The position numbers were made by a program, and so were the translations under genes. A stretch of 50,044 nucleotides of DNA from Kiritimatiellia bacterium (lineage in GTDB: Bacteria; Verrucomicrobiota; Kiritimatiellia; RFP12; UBA1067), in NCBI GenBank assembly GCA_017962315.1, contig JAGCVN010000030.1:1-50044 (forward strand), in the 5' to 3' direction. The notes under the pieces are model-generated. The model did no database searches and was not told the DNA's origin. It saw only the letters and a list, made by a program, of their open reading frames with translations. Positions 33,959 through 42,457 of this stretch are shown here, piece after piece (the stretch's first letter is position 1; every line of letters starts with the position of its first letter).

Positions 33959-35275
33959 TCACCAGGCCGAAGTGGGTTGTGCCACGTCGGCTTTCAGTCG
34001 GAAGAAACGCATCCTCTTGCCGTTTTCTTCAATGACGGTCGTGCCGTCAGGTGAGAGCGGATAGCTTTCCGTGTTCTCCGTTCCGGCTATGTCGTCCGAA
34101 GCAAGGATCGTGAATGTGAACCCTTCCGTATTCACGAGTTCAGGCGTTGTTATGACCGCCTTGCCCGCTTTAAACGAGATGTCGAACAAAGGTTTCGGAA
34201 AATCGCCGCTGGGCACATTGAACGCATAGCGGAATACGTTGTAGATGCCATTTGCGTCTTTTGCGTCCCATGTGCCGGTCAAAGAATTCGCCTCAGACCA
34301 AACCTTGTAACCGTTGATAAAATACAGGTCAAAGGCAAGGAACATCCGAAGAGAGGCGCTACGCATTGACTGGGAGAAGGTTTTGAACTTTCCCGAGGAA
34401 AAATCATAAAACCATACCGAATTATCTTGTGTGTCAGAGGTGAAATACCGACTTGCAACGATGGGGGACTCACTTATATCGATGCCGCCTGCCGTTATCA
34501 AAGACGAGCGGAAATCACCATAGTCGTATCCTTCGTCCGCAAGTACCGGAGTAGCATATTCGGCTCCGCCGAAATTGGCGAAAACCCGCTTCCAATCCGC
34601 AATCGACGGAATTCTCCATTCGCCGAACTGTATCGGATTCCAGGTACTCCACTCACTTGCCCAGTCTTCTACATTGTTGCTGGTACGGAACGCATCCATA
34701 AGCGCGATGGCGAGCCCCGTGCCGGATGAGAGATCTACGTGGACGATCATAGCTTCACCCAAAGTGCCGGCAGCCTCGGCATTGATTGTCGAGGCATAAA
34801 CCCTCCCATCGGCACCGACCACCTTGCCGATGTCAGCCTCTGTAGCCGGAACGCTATGGAGAGCCTCGGGGGGTTCGTAACCCGGAATCGTGATGGTTAC
34901 ATAGTAAGAACCGCTCGCCGTGCTGACGATAGGAACCCAAGTATCGGTCTCCACGTCATATTCGTAATTCATGCTCTCGCCTTGATATGATCCATTCACT
35001 TCGACCATCCCTTCGAACGGACTCGACAGGGTGAGGGTATAGGTAGTCGTACTCGAATCATAAGGGGAAACCGAAACGACACCGGGGACTACATTGGCGT
35101 CACTTACATAAGGCTCGCCATCTGTATGTCCATAACAAGGGTTATCGTACTGGAGCAACTCGTAAAGGATCGAATCAAACGAACCGCTTCCCCATTCGTC
35201 GATTGTAAGTTCGAGCGGGAACGACTGGTTGAATAACGTGTATGTGTAACCGTTCAGCTCAAACTGAACGTCGTC
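33959..35275 (-). pseudogene. 5'-truncated surface protein relic with DUF1566/FISUMP-like domain
   Basis: An open frame with no credible start. It opens immediately behind the TGA of the heparinase fusion, in the same reading frame, and its first ATG is about 88 codons in (35011). A TTG at 35158 has no Shine-Dalgarno. The readable protein starts DDVQFELNGYTYTLF, then has beta-rich repeats, then a domain typical of Bacteroidota/PVC surface proteins: ATEADIGKVVGADGRVYAS, GLAIALMDAF, GEWRIPSIADWKRVF, YFTSDTQDNSVWFYDFSSGK, and LRMFLAFDL. It ends in a beta domain with a RMRFFRLKA tail. I read it as the 3' part of a larger secreted protein whose 5' end was lost. GC content is lower than in neighbours. 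Confidence 0.7.
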
Positions 35276-38200
35276 TCAATCTTCCTTACAACAATAAATG
35301 AAATTAAAACGGCCGAGCGGGGCGACATCGCCGCTCACGTAAAAATCCATCACGTCGCCTTCAAGTTTGAGGTTGTCGCCCCACTTGAATTCAAAATCGA
35401 GCGGACCGTCGCCGAAAAGCGAACGGGGTAGCGCAAGGACAAGTGCGTCCCCCTGCGCGGCCATCTCGACCTCGGCCGTCTTTCCCCACTTCCATTCCCT
35501 TCCCTGCGAGCGTTCGACGACGGCTTTCCCGCCCGCCGGGGAGACACGGTTCACAACGAGGTCATACCCTTGCCAGCCGGTCTTGCGCGAACGATCCGTG
35601 TCGACAAAGAGCGTCATCCATGCCCGGTCCGCAGACGAAGTAAGCGGCGCAAATGTCTTGACCCTAAAATACACCTTTCCTCCATCTCTCGCAACCTTCG
35701 CCTCCACGATGTCGTTACGACCCGACGTGTCGGTATAATGCGTTTCACAATACCCTTTTGCGTCACGGCACACGATGTCCCCCCTTGAATCGATGTAGCG
35801 CGGCGAAACGTCGTCCCAATCGCCGGGCGAATCCAGACGGACGACCTTCGGGCCGGAGGGACGCGGGATTCGCCCCATTCCCTTGAATTGCCTCACACGG
35901 TCGGCGAACTGGAGATAGTAGACGTCGCCGCGATCCCCCCAGCTCTTCACCGGTTCGATGTCGCGGCTACGGTCGGCATCGAACTCATCCACAAACGAAA
36001 AAGGCTTGGCCTGCCAGTTCGTCCACATCCCGGCAACCCACTCATTCCAGCCGGTGACGAATACGGCGTCGGGATTCAATTCATACGCCCGGTCCCACTG
36101 CTCACAGAAGTTCGCCCCGTAAAGGTAGGCCTCTTTCCGCGTGTCGAATCCCCTCCGCTTGGTGAACGAGCGCGAATGCGCCCCGGGCATGTTGAACGCG
36201 CTACAATGCCCTTTCGTCGCGGGACAGGCGTTTTGCGCCACCCCTACGGTGACGAGTTCGGGGCGGCCGTCGGCGACCTTTCGGTAAGGATGCTGCGGAT
36301 AGTTTTCAAGCCAGCCCCACTGATCGTCACGCCAGGGGCCTCGCACGTAGTCAGGCTGTCCGGGGCGGAACGTAAAAAACGTCCGGATGGCCTCATCCTC
36401 TGGGGATTTCGTCAGCGAGTCGGGATACGCCATGATACAGGGTTTGCCGTCACGGCGATACCAGAGTTCGGAATACCTCCCCGCGCCGTAGATGGTTTTG
36501 TAGAGATGGCGAAGCGACGCCAGCGTATTCGTTCCGGGCGAGAACGGCAGCAGAAAGGCGATCTTCGGTACCGACACTCCCTCCTGCCTCGCCGTGTCCC
36601 ACGTCGCCATCAACGCCTCGGTCGAGCGATTCCAGGTCTGGGCACCGTTCGTACAATCGAAAAATACCGCATCCACCCCGACGGCGGCAAGCATTTCGGC
36701 ATGCTTGCGCAACACCCAGGAATCCCATGTTTTGTAATATCCGAAAAGCGGTTCGTCCCAGAAATAGCGGTTCCCGCTCACCCCCTCCTTCCAACACGGC
36801 AGATTGCCGTTCTGCATCGCGCCGGGGTTGTTCCGGAGAATGTTCGTGATGTTCTTGACGGTCGAACCGGGTGTATCCACATTGTCATGCCACGTCCAAT
36901 AGAAGAGCAGCACTTCCTTTCTGGATGGGTTGGCTTCCGCTCGTCCGGATTGACCGGAATACAAACCGACCTTGCGACCAAGTGCGTCTTCCGCCGCCCA
37001 AGTGTCCGGTCCCGCCGTTTCAACATCCGCACGGAGCGCCGAGACCCGAATCGGCCGCAGAATCGTTTTGAACCGATGTGTCCTTTTACGCGGTACCTTG
37101 ACGAACACGGTCGTCGCGGGGCGGACCATCGGCACCAGGTAGTCGCGCCCCACGAACCATCCTGCCATCGAGGGTTTGAGACGCCCCGAAACCGCCTCCG
37201 CCCGCTCGCCGCCGTCTCCGCCGATCTCCATCTCAAGCGCGTACTTCTTCCCCTCGCCGTATTCCGCCCGCACGCGCCTGCCGTCCGCCGAGACGACGAC
37301 GTTCGTGGTGTCGAGCTGGAAGAGGAGCGTGTAGTCGTGTTCCTTGCCGTCGGAGGATTCCGCCACGTCGCAGATGGTGAACACGTCGCGCTTCTTGTCG
37401 AATGTGATCTCGCGTCGATGCGTCGCGAGCTTCAGGCGCTTCGGACCGAACTCCTGGTCGTAGATTCCGAAGGCGAAGTCCTCTTCATGGGTCGAACGCC
37501 AGCCGGCATCGATGGGTCCGGTGACGCGCTTCGGTCTCGAACGGTTCTGCGCAAGGCCATCGACGAGCAGCGTGTTGTGGTCGTAGCCCGAAAGGCCGTA
37601 GCTCCTTCTTCTGGAAGATTCGTACTGTCCGCCGCCGTCGTCGAACACAAGGCACTCGTTCCCCTTCCACAGCACGAAGGAAAGCTTGTCCTGATGCCAG
37701 TGCCCCATGCCGAGAGGCCCGACGTCGAACGCAAGATACGTCGTGTCGGGTGTCCAGTCCGTGCGCATCGCGGCGAAACCCGAATACGGCAGGTAGCGCG
37801 ACGCCGTCTCGCCCTTCGGCGGAGGCTCGCCCTCGCGCCCTTCGGTAACGAGCCACAGGAAGTCACGCCGCGCCGGGAATATCTGCGCGGCGGCGGCGAG
37901 CGAGGACGCCAGCGGATCGGTGAAGGTGTCGTTGAAGTTCGGCTGCGTGAAGGCCGGCGTCACGAGCGCAAGCGGGCCCTCCGTGCCGAGGCGGAGCGTA
38001 TCGAGGAAGTCCTTGGGAATCTCGCGTTCAAGCCCGCACGCCTTCGCGCGCAGATACAGTTTCGTCAAAGTTGAATGGAACACCTGATGGTAGTTCGGCG
38101 ACAGCTCGAAATGCAATCCGTCTGGCAGGACCTGTTCCTTGATCGCCTGTGAAAACACGCGAAGCGCCTCGCGGCGGATCGACTCCGAATCCTCGAACTC

Positions 38201-38848
38201 CGGGAAGTCGAGCGCGAAGAAGTACGCGCCCGTCATCTCCATCAGGAGCCAGTTCCCGCGCGTGCGGTGCGCGATCAGGTGTCGCGCCTGGGCATGGGCG
38301 GACTTGATGAAGGCGAGAATCAGATCGTCCGTAAACGCAGGCGACTTCCTGAACGCCTCGAACGCGACGCTCCAAGACCCCATCAGCCGGACACCCTCCT
38401 CGATAGTGCGCCACGGGGAGCCCCTGTTGTTGTATCCGCGCTCCGGCGGAATTCCGCCCGTCTGCTTCAGCCAGTCGGAAAACTGCTGTGCGAAGGCGCT
38501 GGCGTATTTCTCGTCGCCCGTGCGCGTGTAGGCCCGCGCGAGAGCGGTCCAGAACGACATCCGGTTGAGCTGCCATGTCCATTCGGGATTGTAAGGCCCT
38601 TTCTTCGCCGAGGCGTCGAAGAGCCAATTCACGCGGTTGGACGGGAACGCCCAGGTGACGCCCACAACCTCGATCTCGCCCTTCACGATGCGGTCCACCG
38701 CCGAGAGGTCGCGCGCCGCATCCCGCGCAAACACGCCGGAATCAACCTCCGGCTTCGCTGGACGCGTACGGAAATACGTGGCAGGCGGGAGCGCCAAGGC
38801 TTCCGCACCGAATGCGAACAATAAGGAAAGGAATATTCGTGCTTTCAT
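35276..38848 (-). CDS. Heparinase II/III-type lyase fused to a GH99/71-like glycosidase and CBM-like end
   Basis: A 1190-aa secreted enzyme with a signal peptide (MKARIFLSLLFAFGAEALA). Residues about 25-330 form an alpha-toroid like heparinase II/III N-domains (WTWQLNRMSFWTALARAY, RTRGNWLLMEMTGAYFF, HFELSPNYHQVFH). Residues 350-600 are the beta-sandwich (GMGHWHQDKLSFVLW near 376, YDHNTLLVDG near 423). At about 605 a second module starts, TWAAEDALGRKVGLYSG then VLLFYWTWHDN, with RYFWDEPLFGYYKTWDSWV, VGVDAVFFDCTN and TGWNEWVAGMW, resembling GH99/71-like (alpha/beta)8 hydrolases. Residues about 1020-1190 look like a CBM9/DOMON-type beta domain (FVDTDRSRKTGWQGYDLVV). ATG 38848 is chosen because the promoter -10 box ends 7 nt before it. 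Substrate unknown. Confidence 0.8.
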   Translation of the reverse strand: MKARIFLSLLFAFGAEALALPPATYFRTRPAKPEVDSGVFARDAARDLSAVDRIVKGEIEVVGVTWAFPSNRVNWLFDASAKKGPYNPEWTWQLNRMSFWTALARAYTRTGDEKYASAFAQQFSDWLKQTGGIPPERGYNNRGSPWRTIEEGVRLMGSWSVAFEAFRKSPAFTDDLILAFIKSAHAQARHLIAHRTRGNWLLMEMTGAYFFALDFPEFEDSESIRREALRVFSQAIKEQVLPDGLHFELSPNYHQVFHSTLTKLYLRAKACGLEREIPKDFLDTLRLGTEGPLALVTPAFTQPNFNDTFTDPLASSLAAAAQIFPARRDFLWLVTEGREGEPPPKGETASRYLPYSGFAAMRTDWTPDTTYLAFDVGPLGMGHWHQDKLSFVLWKGNECLVFDDGGGQYESSRRRSYGLSGYDHNTLLVDGLAQNRSRPKRVTGPIDAGWRSTHEEDFAFGIYDQEFGPKRLKLATHRREITFDKKRDVFTICDVAESSDGKEHDYTLLFQLDTTNVVVSADGRRVRAEYGEGKKYALEMEIGGDGGERAEAVSGRLKPSMAGWFVGRDYLVPMVRPATTVFVKVPRKRTHRFKTILRPIRVSALRADVETAGPDTWAAEDALGRKVGLYSGQSGRAEANPSRKEVLLFYWTWHDNVDTPGSTVKNITNILRNNPGAMQNGNLPCWKEGVSGNRYFWDEPLFGYYKTWDSWVLRKHAEMLAAVGVDAVFFDCTNGAQTWNRSTEALMATWDTARQEGVSVPKIAFLLPFSPGTNTLASLRHLYKTIYGAGRYSELWYRRDGKPCIMAYPDSLTKSPEDEAIRTFFTFRPGQPDYVRGPWRDDQWGWLENYPQHPYRKVADGRPELVTVGVAQNACPATKGHCSAFNMPGAHSRSFTKRRGFDTRKEAYLYGANFCEQWDRAYELNPDAVFVTGWNEWVAGMWTNWQAKPFSFVDEFDADRSRDIEPVKSWGDRGDVYYLQFADRVRQFKGMGRIPRPSGPKVVRLDSPGDWDDVSPRYIDSRGDIVCRDAKGYCETHYTDTSGRNDIVEAKVARDGGKVYFRVKTFAPLTSSADRAWMTLFVDTDRSRKTGWQGYDLVVNRVSPAGGKAVVERSQGREWKWGKTAEVEMAAQGDALVLALPRSLFGDGPLDFEFKWGDNLKLEGDVMDFYVSGDVAPLGRFNFIYCCKED

Positions 38849-38855
38849 GGACGTC

Positions 38856-38884
38856 AATCTATCAAACCGTCCTTCCGTTGACAA
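38856..38884 (-). promoter_or_regulatory. Promoter of the heparinase fusion, leaderless layout
   Basis: TTGTCA (38884-38879), a 17-bp spacer, and TAGATT (38861-38856) lie on the minus strand, ending 7 nt before the ATG at 38848. No Shine-Dalgarno is present. Confidence 0.65.
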
Positions 38885-38930
38885 GAATTCTCGAAAGAGC
38901 CAGATTTTCCTTTTCCTCTCTTTCTGGTGT

Positions 38931-38939
38931 TGCTAAACT
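38931..38939 (+). promoter_or_regulatory. Extended -10 promoter for the SPFH/pilus operon
   Basis: TGC followed by TAAACT (38934-38939) is an extended -10 box. The -35 (TTTTCC at 38911-38916, 17-bp spacer) is weak. The -10 ends 7 nt before the ATG of the upstream ORF at 38947. Confidence 0.5.
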
Positions 38940-38946
38940 AACGGGC

Positions 38947-39009
38947 ATGGAAAGATGCCGTCTCCGTCGGTGCGAGCGTGTTCGCGCCTTTGGGGGATTG
39001 CGAAAGTGA
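38947..39009 (+). CDS. Putative 20-aa arginine-rich leader peptide (uORF)
   Basis: ATG at 38947 opens a 20-codon frame, MERCRLRRCERVRAFGGLRK, ending at TGA 39007-39009. Seven of 20 residues are Arg and two are Cys. Its ATG is 7 nt after an extended -10 box, so it would be the first codon of the transcript. Its stop codon merges with the AGGAGG of the SPFH gene (TGAGGAGG), a layout that lets a terminating ribosome influence initiation downstream. Translation is unproven; short frames can arise by chance. Confidence 0.35.
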   Translation: MERCRLRRCERVRAFGGLRK

Positions 39010-39022
39010 GGAGGATACACCT

Positions 39023-39820
39023 ATGAAAAAACCAGTTGTGATTTCAATCATCGCGACAGTAGCCCTTTTGTTCATTTTCTTCGGGTGCTGTCAACAAGTG
39101 GATACTGGCGAAGTCGGCTTGAAGACTTGGTTCGGGAAAATCGTCTCGGACTCGCTTCCAGAGGGAATCTACTTCTATTCACCCATCGGCGGAAACGTGG
39201 TCATCTACGATGCGAAACAGCAGCGAGCGGACTTCGACACCGAGATCTTCACGAAAGACCTCCAGGCCGCGCAGGTCAAATTCGTCGTCAACTTCTCGCT
39301 GGACAAGGGACATATCAAAGAGCTTCACACAAACATCGGCAGACAGTACGAAAAGAAACTGGTGGAGCCGCTTTCCATTGCCGCCATCAAGGATGTCATC
39401 GGGCAATGGCAGGCCGACGAACTGGTTCCGAAACGTGAAGAGGCGACCCGTCTGGTGTATTCCGCGCTCACGAACTCGCTCACGCGAACGGGCGTGAAGG
39501 TGGACTATGTGAGCATCCTCAACATCGACTTCTCGGAAAGTTACGAGAAGGCCGTCGAAGCGAAACAGGTCGCCATGCAAGAAGCGATCCGGGCCAAAAA
39601 TATCACGACTCGCATCGAAGAAGAGTCTCACCAGGCGGTTATCACAGCGGAGGCAGAGGCCAAGGCGATGGAAGTCCGGGCAAAGGCACTGGAGAAGAAC
39701 AAGGGGTTGATCCTGTACGAAGCCGTGAACAAGTGGGACGGAAAGCTTCCCGTCTACATGATGGGCGACAACACCATGTTTCTGAAGGAACTGGCGGTGC
39801 CGCGCAACCAGCCCCGCTAG
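39023..39820 (+). CDS. SPFH / prohibitin-family membrane protein
   Basis: A 265-aa protein with a single N-terminal membrane segment (VVISIIATVALLFIFFGCC) and a band-7/SPFH domain at about 30-200 (VDTGEVGLKTWFGKIV, EGIYFYSPIGGNVVIYD, QAAQVKFVVNFSLDK, YVSILNIDFSESYEKAVEAK). A charged Ala/Glu/Lys coiled coil (AEAEAKAMEVRAKALEKN) follows. Prohibitin-like proteins form membrane rings that scaffold proteases or organise microdomains. AGGAGG lies 8 nt before the ATG. It leads a same-strand run with the pilus ATPase and PilC genes, which suggests, without proof, a role in organising that machine. Confidence 0.88.
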   Translation: MKKPVVISIIATVALLFIFFGCCQQVDTGEVGLKTWFGKIVSDSLPEGIYFYSPIGGNVVIYDAKQQRADFDTEIFTKDLQAAQVKFVVNFSLDKGHIKELHTNIGRQYEKKLVEPLSIAAIKDVIGQWQADELVPKREEATRLVYSALTNSLTRTGVKVDYVSILNIDFSESYEKAVEAKQVAMQEAIRAKNITTRIEEESHQAVITAEAEAKAMEVRAKALEKNKGLILYEAVNKWDGKLPVYMMGDNTMFLKELAVPRNQPR

Positions 39821-39863
39821 CGTACCCGCCGGGTGCCCGGAAAGCACAAGGGAGGAGATCGTC

Positions 39864-40694
39864 ATGGCCGATTCCGCAGAAAAACTACAGGAAGGCATCG
39901 CTTTTTTCGAGAATATGCTGGTCTCGATGCCGGGAGACCGAACCAGTCTGGAATTCCTGGCGATGGCGTACGAACAGACGGGAGAGACGGAGAAGCGCCG
40001 GAACACGCTCGTCAAGCTCGCCTATGCGCTGCTGCGTGAGAAAGAATACGACAAAGCGGAGTTGATCGCCAAAGCATTGAGCGCTTTCCCGGACAACCCC
40101 GATGCGCGTCAGGCGGTCATGCGGATCGCGGAGGCGACGCAGGGGCAGATCCTGCAAGGGCAGTTCCACAGGGACATCGCAGCGTCCGGCGCCAGCGGGC
40201 AGACGCAGGACCCCGCTCTCGAAGTCCACGCGCTTTCGCGTGCCGCGACCTCCACCGAGCTGGATCTGGTCTGGCGCTGGAAAGAGCGCGGTACCGTGGA
40301 CAAAGCGTTCTGTTCCGAGTTATTGCGGATCCTGACCGACCGCCCCGTCTCCGACGTCCCGATGACGATTTCGGCACTCCGCCTACTTGATGAACAGCAT
40401 CCCGAATGGACCGACCGCGTGTTGGAAACCATGCAGGAGGAGAGCCATACGCCATTCATCCCGATTGAATATTACGAACCCGCGCCGGAGATTGTCGAAC
40501 CTTTCTCGCCGGTGTTCATGCAGATCAAGGCTGTCCTGCCCTTCGGGAAAATGTCCGGCGAACTTCTGGTCGCTTTCCTGAATCCGTTCAGCGAGACACT
40601 GCGGGTGGAGATTTCTGAACGCGCCAAGGCGCCCTGTCATTTCTTTCTGGCACATCCCAAGTCGCTGCTCGACGTAATCAGCAAGACCTATTGA
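39864..40694 (+). CDS. TPR protein with C-terminal GspE-N-like segment
   Basis: A 276-aa soluble protein. Residues 1-90 are TPR-like helices (KLQEGIAFFENMLVSMPGD, LEFLAMAYEQTGE, YDKAELIAKALSAFPDNPDA). A helical linker follows. The last 60 residues (AVLPFGKMSGELLVAFLNPF, then ISERAKAPCHFFLAHPKSLL) align well by eye with part of the N-terminal GspE/MshEN domain of the next gene (LTVAFGDPFDL, then VPLVAGEKSVSEAVS). It therefore probably works with the secretion/pilus ATPase, for example as an adaptor. GGGAGGAG precedes the ATG; the ATPase gene starts 16 nt after its stop. Confidence 0.75.
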   Translation: MADSAEKLQEGIAFFENMLVSMPGDRTSLEFLAMAYEQTGETEKRRNTLVKLAYALLREKEYDKAELIAKALSAFPDNPDARQAVMRIAEATQGQILQGQFHRDIAASGASGQTQDPALEVHALSRAATSTELDLVWRWKERGTVDKAFCSELLRILTDRPVSDVPMTISALRLLDEQHPEWTDRVLETMQEESHTPFIPIEYYEPAPEIVEPFSPVFMQIKAVLPFGKMSGELLVAFLNPFSETLRVEISERAKAPCHFFLAHPKSLLDVISKTY

Positions 40695-40710
40695 GGGAAA
40701 GGGGAAATCC

Positions 40711-42432
40711 ATGTTCGCAAACCGTACATCCAATTTCCAGAAACTGCTCGTTACGCGCGGACTGCTTACCGAGGACGAACTTCGCCACGAGTTGGAAGAG
40801 GCGGGCCAGATTCCCCTTGAACGGCATCTCGCGCAGACGAACCGCGTCAATCCCGATGCGCTCACACTCACAATCGCCGCTTACTTCAGTCTGCCGCCCG
40901 TGCAGCTTCCGACCGCCTTCATCCCTCCCGCGCAGCTTATGGACCTGGCCCCCGCAACGGTCTGGGGCCGACTGAAGGCAGTCCCGCTCGCCCGCCTGGG
41001 CAAGCACCTGACCGTCGCCTTCGGAGATCCCTTCGACCTGATGGCGCAGGAGGAAATCGCCCGTATCACCAAGACCCAGATCGTCCCGCTCGTCGCCGGC
41101 GAAAAGTCCGTCTCCGAAGCCGTGAGCCGCGCCCAGCAGCGGAAGGACGCGGAAAATCCGAAGCTGGCGATGGAAAACGTCATGAAGGTCCAGGACTCGG
41201 AGATCGAGGTGACCACGGAGTCCCGCGACACCGAGGAGAACCTGGACAAGGCGTTGGAAAGCGTGGACGAGGCGCCGGTCATCCGCATGGTGAACATGAT
41301 GCTCGTCGAGGCGTTGCGGACAGGGGCAAGCGACATCCATTTCGAGGCACTGGCGAAGACCTCTCGCCTACGCTACCGTATCGACGGCGCATTGATCGAA
41401 CGCCCCAGCCCGCCCCGTTCGCTGCACAACGCAATCGTTTCACGTCTGAAAATCATGGCGGATCTGGACATCGCCGAGCGGCGCGTCCCGCAAGACGGCC
41501 GTTTCAAAGTCAAGGCTCTGAAAAAGGAGGTCGATGTCCGCGTCTCCATTCTCCCGACCGTACACGGCGAAAAGGTCGTGATGCGTATTCTGGACAAGAG
41601 CAACCTTGCCCCCGGCCTCGGCAAGCTCGGTCTGGACGAGTATGCGTACAAGGCGATGAAGCACGCCATCGACCAGCCGCACGGCATTATCCTCGTGACC
41701 GGCCCGACGGGATCCGGGAAGACGACCACGCTGTATTCCTGCCTACAGGACCTCAACCAGCCCGACGTGAACATCGTCACGGCGGAAGACCCGGTGGAAT
41801 ACGAGATTGAAGGCATCAACCAAGTCCACGTCAACCAGGCGGTCGGTTTGAGTTTCGCCTCGGTGCTTCGCAGCGTCCTGCGTCAAGACCCCGACATCGT
41901 ATTGGTCGGTGAAATCCGCGACGGCGAAACAGCCGACATCGCCGTCAAAGCCGCTCTCACGGGCCACCTTGTGCTCAGCACGCTCCATACGAACGATGCC
42001 GCTAGCGTGATGGCGCGTCTCGTGGACATGGGCTTGCCGCCCTATATGCTGGCATCTTCGCTCATCCTCGCCCAGGCACAGCGTCTCTACCGGAGACTCT
42101 GCCCGTTCTGCAAGCGCCCAGTTGACCTCACGCCGGAAATCCTTTCCGCGAACGACATTGACCCGCACGTCTTCGAAGGCGTCCAGATCTACGGTCCGGG
42201 GGGTTGCACCAAATGCCACGGCATCGGATTCAAAGGCCGCGGGTCTGTCATGGAGGTCTTGCCGATCACCGACACGATCCGTGCCGAAATCGTCAAGAAC
42301 AGTCCCGCCTCCGTCATCCGCGAGCAAGCGATCCGCGAGGGGATGATCACGCTGAAAGAGGCGGGCCTCCGCAAAGTCGCCGAAGGCGTAACCTCGCTCC
42401 ATGCCGTCCTGGAAGTGACCGGCAGCGAATAG
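40711..42432 (+). CDS. pilB: Type IV pilus / type II secretion assembly ATPase (PilB/GspE)
   Basis: A 573-aa hexameric motor ATPase for pilus extension or type II secretion. The N-domain (residues 1-150) is GspE-N/MshEN-like (LLVTRGLLTEDELRHELEEA), but lacks the RLG at the start of the c-di-GMP-binding motif. The core shows DIHFEALAKTSRLRYRIDG near 212, Walker A GPTGSGKTTTLY near 330, the Asp box TAEDPVEYEIEGI near 355, Walker B LVGEIRDGETADIA near 398, and HTNDAASVMARL near 423. A zinc tetracysteine is CPFC near 465 and CTKC near 499. AAAGGGG precedes the ATG. PilB versus GspE cannot be settled here; no pilin or secretin is in the window. Confidence 0.92.
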   Translation: MFANRTSNFQKLLVTRGLLTEDELRHELEEAGQIPLERHLAQTNRVNPDALTLTIAAYFSLPPVQLPTAFIPPAQLMDLAPATVWGRLKAVPLARLGKHLTVAFGDPFDLMAQEEIARITKTQIVPLVAGEKSVSEAVSRAQQRKDAENPKLAMENVMKVQDSEIEVTTESRDTEENLDKALESVDEAPVIRMVNMMLVEALRTGASDIHFEALAKTSRLRYRIDGALIERPSPPRSLHNAIVSRLKIMADLDIAERRVPQDGRFKVKALKKEVDVRVSILPTVHGEKVVMRILDKSNLAPGLGKLGLDEYAYKAMKHAIDQPHGIILVTGPTGSGKTTTLYSCLQDLNQPDVNIVTAEDPVEYEIEGINQVHVNQAVGLSFASVLRSVLRQDPDIVLVGEIRDGETADIAVKAALTGHLVLSTLHTNDAASVMARLVDMGLPPYMLASSLILAQAQRLYRRLCPFCKRPVDLTPEILSANDIDPHVFEGVQIYGPGGCTKCHGIGFKGRGSVMEVLPITDTIRAEIVKNSPASVIREQAIREGMITLKEAGLRKVAEGVTSLHAVLEVTGSE

Positions 42433-42457
42433 CGCAAGAACGAAAGGAAGGTTCGTC

